From: JAXDBV01 sp034678415
GTDB lineage: Bacteria > Bacteroidota > Bacteroidia > Bacteroidales > VadinHA17
Assembly: GCA_034678415.1 (NCBI GenBank)
Contig: JAXDBV010000147.1
Span: 1 to 20,706, forward strand
DNA: 20,706 nucleotides
Reading direction: 5' to 3'
Shown here: piece after piece, positions 14,017-20,706 of the stretch
Layout of the letters: each line of letters begins with the position of its first letter
Position numbering within the stretch: position 1 is the stretch's first letter
The notes under the pieces: generated by a model
The model's database searches: none
What the model was told of the DNA's origin: nothing
What the model saw: the letters and a program-made list of their open reading frames with translations, nothing else
Program-made: the position numbers and the translations under genes

Positions 14017-15186
14017 TTATTGGGCTTTCATATGGCGGCGGTTGAATAGCCATGCACCGGCAATGAAATAGATGACCGTCAGTACCATCATACACAGTAT
14101 TTCAGGCAGGATCTTGCCGATACCTTCATTCATGATCAGAACCTTGTTTAGTGCCGAGACGGCATGGGTAGGTGAGAGGATGCCGTTAATGGTAAAACTG
14201 TAGCCGCCAATGCTGAACAACTCAGCCGTTCGCATGGGGAAGGCGGCGCCGGTAAAAAACATGAAGATGAACATGGGAAAGTTGCCAACAATCAGTATTG
14301 CATTGACCGTATCGGTAATGCCGGCCACGATAACACTGAAGGCAATGATGGAGACGGTGCACAGGAGGATGATCAGAAAGAACAGGGCAGGTGATCCTTC
14401 AACACGGAAGCCGAGGGCAACGGCTGTGACCAGTGTAAGGGTAACCGCAACAATACTGATGATAATTTGCACCACGATTACCCCGCAAAGGAACTCCAGC
14501 GTTGTGAGTCTTGACATCTTCAACCTGATCATGGTGCGTTTCTCCGCTTCGGTCACAAGGGCAATGGAAGCGGTGAACATAAGCATGATGGTGGACAGAA
14601 TGATAAGACCAGGCACATACAATTCAAACTCCGAACGGTTGCCCGATACTCCTATACCTGTCTCCTTAAATTCGAATGGCCTGGGGATTCCGGTGGCATC
14701 ATAGAAGAAACGCAGGATGTAGTCCTCAATCCAAATGGCGGAGATCAGGTAATTAATATTTGTCAGGTCACCGGCAAACTCCAGGCCAGGTCCTCTTTGT
14801 ATGCCGGAGTCCCTCATGGCGGCTATCCGCCGGGAAAAATCGGGAGGAAGGATAATAATCATGTCAGCCGTCTTGTTCCGTATCTTTTCTTCCGCATCCT
14901 CCCTGCTGGGGGAGGTCTCAACAAATAAGCCGGTCTCCTCGCTGGAAAGATCGTTTTCTTCAAGAAAGCGGATGATCTCCTGTCCCATATTGACCAGCTC
15001 CAGGCCGGTCATGACCACCCCCTTGTCCTCATTGCAAACCACTACCTTGTATTTTGGGTGATAGGTCTTTGAAATGGTGTAATAGACAAAGACGAAGAAA
15101 GGCACCATGGTTATCACCAGGAGCAACAGCCAGTAACTGCGAATCTGCTCCAGCATGCTCTTCCATATGACACTCAGTATTCTCAT
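14017..15186 (-). CDS. ABC-2 type transporter permease
   Basis: The open frame reaches 15288, but ATG 15186 has AAGGG just upstream and leaves a 10-bp gap to the ATPase stop; this gives 389 residues. An N-terminal TM (SYWLLLLVITMVPFFVFVYY) is followed by an extracytoplasmic domain of about 150 residues and five C-terminal TMs: LIILSTIMLMFTASIALV, IVVQIIISIVAVTLTLVTAV, FFLIILLCTVSIIAFSVIVA, ILIVGNFPMFIFMFFTGAAF and ILCMMVLTVIYFIAGAWLF. This is the ABC2_membrane_3 plan of YbhR/YhiH-type exporters. With one permease gene, the transporter probably contains a permease homodimer and ATPase dimer. Substrate unknown; homologues export drugs, lipids or peptides. No membrane-fusion or TolC gene accompanies it. 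Confidence 0.88.
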   Translation of the reverse strand: MRILSVIWKSMLEQIRSYWLLLLVITMVPFFVFVYYTISKTYHPKYKVVVCNEDKGVVMTGLELVNMGQEIIRFLEENDLSSEETGLFVETSPSREDAEEKIRNKTADMIIILPPDFSRRIAAMRDSGIQRGPGLEFAGDLTNINYLISAIWIEDYILRFFYDATGIPRPFEFKETGIGVSGNRSEFELYVPGLIILSTIMLMFTASIALVTEAEKRTMIRLKMSRLTTLEFLCGVIVVQIIISIVAVTLTLVTAVALGFRVEGSPALFFLIILLCTVSIIAFSVIVAGITDTVNAILIVGNFPMFIFMFFTGAAFPMRTAELFSIGGYSFTINGILSPTHAVSALNKVLIMNEGIGKILPEILCMMVLTVIYFIAGAWLFNRRHMKAQ

Positions 15187-15196
15187 ATCCCTTATC

Positions 15197-16153
15197 TTAT
15201 TCCCTGAGCTTCCTTCCTGTAAGACAGATAAATACATCCTCCAGGCTGTTCTCCCGTAACCTGACCTCAACAGCAGGTATTCCTGCATTCTTGAGCATCA
15301 GTGTAATATCAGCCAGGCGTTCGATAATATCCCTGGAGCGGATGATCAGTAAACTGCCCGATAATTGAACGCTATCGGCCATCTTCCGTATATCATCCAT
15401 GGTCTTTTCCAATTTCCCGCTATCGGTCTCACCGAATTGTATTTCCAGTGTGTCTCCTTCGCCAACGGATTTCTTCAGGTTTTCCGGGCTGTCGAGCGTC
15501 AGCAGTTTTCCGTGATCGATGATGGCCACCCTGTCGGCCACCCGCTCTGCCTCATCCATGTTATGGGTGGTGAGAATGATGGTTTTGTCGTGTGCAATTT
15601 CCCGGATGAACTCCCTGACCATGACCCTGCTCTGCGGGTCAAGCCCCGCTTCGGGTTCATCAAACACCACGACGTCAGGATCGTGCACCAGCGCCATGCA
15701 GATGTTCAGCCTTCTTTTCAGCCCGCCCGACAGGGTTGAAGCACGCTTGTTCTTCTTATCCGTCAGTCCCATCTGATCCATCAGGCGGCAGGCCCGCTGC
15801 CTGGCTTCGGCGCGCTTCATATCATATATTTTGCACAGGAAAACCAGCTGTTCCATGCAGGTAAGCTTGGGCCAGAAAATATTTTCCTGCGGGCATAATC
15901 CCACCCTGGGACGTCGTGTGGCTGATCCTGTCGTATCATGGCAGAACAGCACCTCCCCGCTATCGGGTTTCAGTAAATCGCAGATCATATTGATCGTTGT
16001 GGTTTTACCGGCACCATTAGGACCCAGGAACCCGAAAACCTCACCCCGGCGGACCTCAAGCGACAGATCATCAACCGCGACCACGTCACCGAAGGTCTTC
16101 GTCAGATGGTTGAGCCTGATGGCAGTTTGATGAATACCAGACTGTTGATTCAA
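15197..16153 (-). CDS. ABC transporter ATP-binding protein
   Basis: 318 residues. Walker A is GPNGAGKTT (44-52), Q-loop Gln89 in CPQENIF, signature LSGGLKRRL (141-149), Walker B VVVFDEPEAG (161-170) and switch His197. The C-terminal ~100 residues form the DUF4162-type extension often found in ABC-2 exporters such as CcmA/YbhF-like ATPases. The only start in the right place is TTG at 16153, since a stop lies a few codons upstream and the next ATG would remove the core fold. Its stop is 10 bp before the permease ATG. A 9-bp hairpin lies upstream at 16177-16202, so the rare start codon and leader structure could both limit expression. Confidence 0.93.
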   Translation of the reverse strand: MNQQSGIHQTAIRLNHLTKTFGDVVAVDDLSLEVRRGEVFGFLGPNGAGKTTTINMICDLLKPDSGEVLFCHDTTGSATRRPRVGLCPQENIFWPKLTCMEQLVFLCKIYDMKRAEARQRACRLMDQMGLTDKKNKRASTLSGGLKRRLNICMALVHDPDVVVFDEPEAGLDPQSRVMVREFIREIAHDKTIILTTHNMDEAERVADRVAIIDHGKLLTLDSPENLKKSVGEGDTLEIQFGETDSGKLEKTMDDIRKMADSVQLSGSLLIIRSRDIIERLADITLMLKNAGIPAVEVRLRENSLEDVFICLTGRKLRE

Positions 16154-16176
16154 GCGGTATATGATTTATTTTTGAT

Positions 16177-16202
16177 CCCGGTGCTTTGTTAACAGCATCG
16201 GG
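16177..16202 (-). repeat. Leader hairpin before the ABC ATPase gene
   Basis: CCCGGTGCT (16177-16185) pairs with AGCATCGGG (16194-16202) with one G-T pair and an 8-nt loop (TTGTTAAC). On the minus strand it lies 24-49 nt upstream of the TTG start. No T-tract follows, so it is a leader hairpin or operator rather than a terminator. Confidence 0.4.
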
Positions 16203-16212
16203 CAGAACAGGT

Positions 16213-16246
16213 TAAAGATAATAAATAATCCCTTCTACAGTCCAAA
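16213..16246 (-). promoter_or_regulatory. Weak promoter candidate for the ABC exporter operon
   Basis: On the minus strand TTTG (16246-16243) and TATCTTTA (16220-16213) resemble -33 and -7 boxes, but the spacing is 22 bases, longer than usual. If used, the transcript would start near 16206, immediately before the hairpin at 16177-16202. Confidence 0.22.
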
Positions 16247-16481
16247 TAGAAATAATATCATTTTGAAAGGATCAATGATGAAGGCTAACAACAGATTTTG
16301 TATTTTTATTGGTGATTATGCGTGGATCCTTACAGCTCTCCGGAGTTTGTGAAGGATGACGCCGGCATATACGATGGATCCTGAAAAGCGGTATGATTGC
16401 CGGGAAAGAACATTGGTATCGGAAAAATACTGTGCGGAACGATTGTTTTAACGGAATAACCAACTGTTAAACCATACAACC

Positions 16482-17354
16482 ATGAAACATCTTGGTATAT
16501 CGGGTGGCGGCACGAAGATCGGCGGCCTGTTCTCCGCCGCCGAGGTGGTGCTCCGCGAAAAGCACTATACCCCCGGCATCATTTCCGGCATCTCCGCCGG
16601 TGCTCTGCTGACAGTGCCCCTGGCTCTGGGAAAATTCGACCAGGTAAGGGAACTGGTGTTGGAATTCTGTATGAATGATTTTTTCAGCCAGCGACCCGTC
16701 ACAACCTCAGGAAAGCTGTCCATGCATGCCCTGCGCAATTTCTTCTGTGGGAAACCATACCTCGGCCGGCAGGATAACTTGCCGAAGACCATCGCAAAGG
16801 TGGTGTCGGCCGATGACTTTGAACAATACAAAACGTCGGATGCCCCCGTTTGTGTCGTGGGTACCGTAGATTTTATCAGCGGCGGAAGAAAATATTTCAA
16901 CCTCAAGGAACTGACATACAATGAATACCTCCTGGCGGTCAATGCCTCGGCTTCCATACCCATATTCACCAATGCAGTGATGCTCAGGGGGTATTACCTT
17001 TTTGACGGGGGAGTGAGAGACCATATCGCAACGGCCTGGATGCTGCAGCACTTTCCGGAGATCAGCGAAACCGTTTCTATCTATTCCCGGCCAAAGGATT
17101 ATAAGGTGCTGCCTTCCGGGTTCAGTGATAAAAACCTTATTAAAATTCTTGAAAGGTATACCGATATTGTCAATACCGAAGTGTCAAAGAATGACGAGTG
17201 GATGGAAGATGTGATATGCCGTGAAAGGAATATCCGGCAAACCAAAATTTTTCTTCCGCGTATGATGGATTCCGTGTACGATGTGAACAGGGAACACCTC
17301 AGGCAGATATATGACGCCGGGCGCCAGGCCGCTCTCGATGCATGGAAGGAATAA
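16482..17354 (+). CDS. Patatin-like phospholipase
   Basis: 290 residues, ATG at 16482 at the start of the domain. Patatin-like enzymes hydrolyse acyl esters of phospholipids with a Ser-Asp dyad. The oxyanion loop is GISGGGTKIGG (5-15), the nucleophile Ser38 lies in GISAG (36-40), and the partner Asp175 is in FDGGVRDH. All three blocks are in the expected order. There is no signal peptide, so it should act in the cytoplasm or at the inner face of the membrane. No Shine-Dalgarno is visible, which is usual here. It is divergent from the ABC exporter and is followed by 574 bp of gene-poor DNA before the FtsX-type permease. Whether it is a true lipase or a phospholipid-remodelling enzyme cannot be told from sequence. 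Confidence 0.92.
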   Translation: MKHLGISGGGTKIGGLFSAAEVVLREKHYTPGIISGISAGALLTVPLALGKFDQVRELVLEFCMNDFFSQRPVTTSGKLSMHALRNFFCGKPYLGRQDNLPKTIAKVVSADDFEQYKTSDAPVCVVGTVDFISGGRKYFNLKELTYNEYLLAVNASASIPIFTNAVMLRGYYLFDGGVRDHIATAWMLQHFPEISETVSIYSRPKDYKVLPSGFSDKNLIKILERYTDIVNTEVSKNDEWMEDVICRERNIRQTKIFLPRMMDSVYDVNREHLRQIYDAGRQAALDAWKE

Positions 17355-17928
17355 AAGAAACGGGATGCCTCCGGAGCCGGCAGATTCGTAAGGACAGGAC
17401 CGACAAACCCAGATACATGATGTGGAATGTGAGCTGCGGAAAGGGCTGTGTTTACGCCAGGGGTGTATTAACCGGACTTTTATTTGGGGTATCTGGTGTA
17501 AACGGTAGGAACTGACTATGCTGTCATAACCTCATTCACTCGTTTTGTGCAACCGCTACCTGCAGTGACACAAGGTTATGCCGCCCGGAGGAAGTTCCTT
17601 ATCGCCATCATAATTACTGAATTCCCTCTCATATAATTACATAATTCCATTTCTGGTGACCGTGCCGGCACTGAACCATGGAGCTTTGTTCAGGCAAAGG
17701 ACATATTACGTTGCGATCAGCCTGTATCAAGTATATGAATACACGTATGCCGGTGAGCAGGTGTCATTAAGACGACAAACCGCAGCTCCGCCATTTGTTC
17801 ATTTTCGCACGGAGGGTGTTCGTTATCAGACAGTTTAAAAAATGTATCCAGGGCTGAATCACCAGTATAAATGTCCGATTTACTTATTATTAAACAGATT
17901 GGTACACTTATTGGTAATATCTCGATGA
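17355..17928. other. Long intergenic region, no supported gene
   Basis: 574 bp. An open frame of 60 codons (17656-17838) has no signal or domain and no ribosome site; I reject it. An AT-rich patch at 17615-17650 (repeated AATTAC) loosely resembles 50-94. The last 100 bp are AT-rich and must hold the permease gene's promoter, but no good TAnnTTTG box is evident. No terminator with a T-tract is seen after the patatin gene, and no IS or transposase remnant is recognisable. Confidence 0.55.
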
Positions 17929-20349
17929 ATGTTAAAAACGTATATTAAAATAGCCATCCGGAACATGGTGAGGTATCGCACCTATTCCCTCACTAATATC
18001 GCCGGCCTTGCCATTGGTATCGCCTGCTGCCTTTTTATACTCCTGTATATTCATGATGAACTGAGCTATGACCGTTATCACGTGAATGCGGGGCTCATTT
18101 ACCGGGTGGGACAGGAGGGTGTGCTGGGAGGCATCAAGTTCAAAGGTGCCACCACACCCGGACCGGTATCGAAAACCCTACAGAAGGAATTCGGTAACTA
18201 CCTCACATCCACACGGCTTTATAAGGGTATAAATACGGTGATCACGTATGAAGGGCAGAGTTATTTCGAGAGCCGCTACCTGTATGCCGATTCAAACTTT
18301 TTCAAGGTCTTCAGCTTCCCCATGGTAAGAGGTAACCCGGAAACCGCTTTAAACAGGCCTCATTCCATGGTCATCACTGAATCCATCGCCAGAAAATACT
18401 TCGGCAGTGACGATCCCATTGGTAAAATATTACATGAAGCCGACGGGAACGATTTCGTTATTACCGGTGTTACCCGCGATGTGCCGGAAAATTCTCATTT
18501 CCACTACGATTTCCTGGCATCCAGCAGCACCGTTGATTTTGATTTATACGACCGCTGGCTGAGTACCAACTACTTCTATACCTATATCCTTGTCGATAAT
18601 GATGTCCTGCCTCAAAAGCTTTTTGGCAGGATCAACAAGGTGCTCGAGGGGTATATAACACCGCAGCTTACTGAAAATATGGGGATCAAAATCGATGAGT
18701 TGCAGGCTTCGGGCAATGAGATAACTTTCTTCTTCGAACCGTTAAAAAAAATCTACCTCTATTCCGATTCCACAGAACAAATAGAACCTGTGGGCGACAT
18801 CCGGTACGTGTACTTCTTTTCTTTCCTGGCCTTGTTTATCATGGTGCTTGCATTCATAAACTTCACCAGCCTCACCACTGCCAAGTCAACCACACGTGCC
18901 AGGGAAGTGGGTATGAGGAAAGTCCTGGGATCCTATCGCGGTGAGCTGATCAGACAGATGCTGACCGAATCAGTTGCCATTACTTTTATTGCATTCCTCC
19001 TGGCTATGACACTGGTTGAACTGCTGTTGCCAGGATTTAACGACCTCACCGGGAAATCACTCGACTTGAAAATATTTGGTACCTGGTATTTCATTCCGCT
19101 TCTTTTTGTCCTGGTTGTAATCATTGGCATCCTCGCCGGTAGTTATTCGTCAGTATCTCTGTCATCCATGAAAATACTCAATGTGCTGAGAGGGAACCTC
19201 ATGACCAGTAACCGGACAAAATGGTACCGTAGCAGTCTGGTGGTTTTTCAGTTCATCATTGCCGTGGTTATCATTATCTCTACCCTGATCATCCATACCC
19301 AGATGATGTTTATCAACCGACAGAAACTGGGATTTAATGAGGAACATGTGGTGGTGGTAGACAGGGCTTACGGGCTGGAGGGCAAGGTGAGCGTGTTCAA
19401 GGAAAAGCTGACAAAACTGGCCGGGGTGCAAAATGCTTCGGTGATGCTCAACATGCCCGGTAAGGAGGGATGGTTCTCGTCTATCGTCTATCCCGAAAAC
19501 AAGGAATCGGGCAATCTGTTGCAAACCAAAATACTTGCCGGTGACTTCGATATGATGGAAACCATGGGATTCGAGATGGTGGCCGGAAGGTACTTCAGCA
19601 AGGAAGACCTGGCCGACACGCTTAACTTTGTCATCAATGAAACCACTGCCCGCTCGTTGGGATTCAGTGATCCGGTTGGCCGGTACCTCTATACCTATAG
19701 CTGGGACCGCAAGGTTGCGCACCAGATCATCGGCGTGGTAAAGGACTTCCATTTCCGCCCCCTGAGTGAAAGGATCGATAACGTGGTTATCCCTTATCCC
19801 GGTAAATTCTTCATGCGGTATGTGGCTGTCCGCCTTCAGCCGGAAACAACGCAGGAAACCCTGAAAGAGATCGAAAAGCTTTGGTCGAAGCTAAGCGTCA
19901 ACCAACCGTTCAGTTATTTCTTCCTTGAAAAGACCTTCGACGACCTCTACAAAAGTGAGGTGCGTACCGTAAGGATCTTCTCGGTGTTTGCTATACTGGC
20001 CTTTATTATTGCCAGCATGGGCCTTGTGGGACTGGCATCATTTATCTCCGAACTCAGGATCCGCGAGATAGGCATCAGAAAAGTAATGGGCGCAGGACAC
20101 ATGAATATCGTCAGCATCTTTGCTAAAGAGTTTGTCCGGTGGGTGCTCCTGGCAAACGTTCTCTCCTGGCCACTGGCTTACTATTTCATGAATAATTGGC
20201 TGCATCAGTTCGTCTACCGCATATCCTTCCCCTGGTGGATCATGCTGATCACCCTCCTGTTGACGATGTTCTTTGCCCTGGTAACGGTGAGCTACCAGAC
20301 TGCCATGGCGGTGCTTAAAAAACCATCTGAGTCGATCAGGTATGAGTAG
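17929..20349 (+). CDS. FtsX/MacB-type ABC transporter permease
   Basis: 806 residues. The protein has two halves of MacB_PCD plus FtsX type. The N-terminus is MLKTYIKIAIRNMVRYRTYS, with TM1 at about 20-43 (LTNIAGLAIGIACCLFILLY) and the DELSYDRYH motif after it. A periplasmic domain follows to about residue 280, then TMs near 287-305, 337-360 and 385-405 and a RAREVGMRKVLGSYR motif. A second set begins with SSLVVFQFIIAVVIIISTLI (about 432-451), a second periplasmic domain to about 680, and three TMs with IREIGIRKVMGAGHMNIVSI. Length about 800 is typical for the Bacteroidota members. No ATPase gene is adjacent, which is common for this group; an unlinked LolD/MacB-type ATPase is expected. The substrate is unknown. 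Confidence 0.95.
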   Translation: MLKTYIKIAIRNMVRYRTYSLTNIAGLAIGIACCLFILLYIHDELSYDRYHVNAGLIYRVGQEGVLGGIKFKGATTPGPVSKTLQKEFGNYLTSTRLYKGINTVITYEGQSYFESRYLYADSNFFKVFSFPMVRGNPETALNRPHSMVITESIARKYFGSDDPIGKILHEADGNDFVITGVTRDVPENSHFHYDFLASSSTVDFDLYDRWLSTNYFYTYILVDNDVLPQKLFGRINKVLEGYITPQLTENMGIKIDELQASGNEITFFFEPLKKIYLYSDSTEQIEPVGDIRYVYFFSFLALFIMVLAFINFTSLTTAKSTTRAREVGMRKVLGSYRGELIRQMLTESVAITFIAFLLAMTLVELLLPGFNDLTGKSLDLKIFGTWYFIPLLFVLVVIIGILAGSYSSVSLSSMKILNVLRGNLMTSNRTKWYRSSLVVFQFIIAVVIIISTLIIHTQMMFINRQKLGFNEEHVVVVDRAYGLEGKVSVFKEKLTKLAGVQNASVMLNMPGKEGWFSSIVYPENKESGNLLQTKILAGDFDMMETMGFEMVAGRYFSKEDLADTLNFVINETTARSLGFSDPVGRYLYTYSWDRKVAHQIIGVVKDFHFRPLSERIDNVVIPYPGKFFMRYVAVRLQPETTQETLKEIEKLWSKLSVNQPFSYFFLEKTFDDLYKSEVRTVRIFSVFAILAFIIASMGLVGLASFISELRIREIGIRKVMGAGHMNIVSIFAKEFVRWVLLANVLSWPLAYYFMNNWLHQFVYRISFPWWIMLITLLLTMFFALVTVSYQTAMAVLKKPSESIRYE

Positions 20350-20706
20350 AATAAAGACGGATACTTCAGGATATTACTGAATAACCGGGGATGAAGCCTG
20401 TCCCGGGTAAGAAAGGGCGGGGATAGCGGTTTACCGCTGATTCCTCGGGGAAGCACTTCCCGGTGCCACCGAAAGGAGATTGAAACCATGCGTTTGCTGC
20501 TCCCGGGGAATGCCATCCATTGTCCATATAACCGCTCTCTTTATGTTGTTCGGTCGGTATGATCATTCCTCCGGGGGAACAAGTATGGTTTCTTCATTCA
20601 TGATCCGTTATCCCTGCTGTAACCTGTTCTGAAGAGAAGGATCCATTTACCGCGCTACCGTCTCTTTCACTCCTGCCTGTTCATTCTTTCGGGGGTATTC
20701 ATTCCA
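20350..20706. other. Gene-free right end of the window
   Basis: 357 bp after the permease stop. It holds several short dyads: CCGGG/CCCGG (about 20386-20406), AGCGG-TTTA-CCGCT (20425-20438) and GGGAA-GCAC-TTCCC (20448-20461), none followed by a T-tract. A 24-codon frame at 20488-20562 has an AAGGAG-like ribosome site but no other support. Nothing else is recognised; a gene may begin beyond the window. Confidence 0.5.

Larger units (their letters stand above)
16154..16481. other. Divergent intergenic region, ABC exporter / patatin
   Basis: 328 bp between the ABC ATPase (minus) and the patatin gene (plus). It contains the hairpin at 16177-16202 and a weak minus-strand promoter candidate. No plus-strand promoter for the patatin gene is clear, though TATTTTTA near 16300 resembles a -7 box. 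Short frames in the gap have no protein features. Confidence 0.5.

Noticed and set aside
14017..15288. 423-residue permease with an N-terminal extension
   Set aside because: The first 34 residues overlap the end of the ATPase gene and lack conservation signals; the ATG at 15186 has an AAGGG site and a 10-bp gap.
17656..17838. 60-codon plus-strand frame in the long gap
   Set aside because: No ribosome site, no domain, and composition like the surrounding non-coding DNA.
20488..20562. 24-codon frame with a good AAGGAG ribosome site
   Set aside because: Too short, no signal, TM or family resemblance, and strong Shine-Dalgarno sites are not typical of the other genes here.

Overview
The window looks like a chromosomal segment of a member of the Bacteroidota. 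The evidence is indirect but consistent. Exported proteins have signal peptides cleaved before Gln (the Bacteroidetes 'Q-rule'). Candidate promoters fit TTTG-N18/19-TAnnTTTG. Many starts lack Shine-Dalgarno sequences. There is a stand-alone ~800-residue FtsX/MacB-type permease of the kind common in this phylum. No genus can be named. I see no phage genes, integrase, complete IS element or CRISPR array; apart from one decayed transporter gene this is ordinary chromosome.

Layout. 1-3325: an orphan lipoprotein gene, then a translationally coupled pair on the minus strand (GHMP kinase resembling plant-type glucuronokinase, and a GalU-type uridylyltransferase), then tRNA-Arg(UCU). 3668-4180: a small lipoprotein with a recognisable C-terminal domain, converging through a two-way terminator on a minus-strand unit (4321-8155) that encodes a GNAT-like protein, a CrtI-type desaturase and a squalene/phytoene synthase. 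8357-10597: a divergent plus-strand pair, an alpha/beta hydrolase and an MFS sugar-porter pseudogene carrying one nonsense codon and three frameshifts.

10716-13883: the most interesting stretch. It is a minus-strand run of five envelope genes: a small two-TM protein, a LolA-like periplasmic protein, a YidD-domain protein with its own signal peptide, and two tandem paralogues that combine TPR repeats with a short hydrophobic 'PGxGxxYxG' domain. The last four overlap one another, and all four have Q-rule signal peptides. An intrinsic terminator lies only a few bases before the start of the second gene, so it may act as an attenuator inside the operon. This is my best candidate for an undescribed envelope system.

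14017-16153: a two-gene ABC exporter (ATPase with TTG start, and one ABC-2 permease). 16482-17354: a patatin-like phospholipase. 17929-20349: the FtsX-type permease without a neighbouring ATPase. The intergenic regions hold several inverted repeats, including a compact cluster of three dyads (899-992), one of which has a CRP/FNR-like GTGA-N6-TCAC core.
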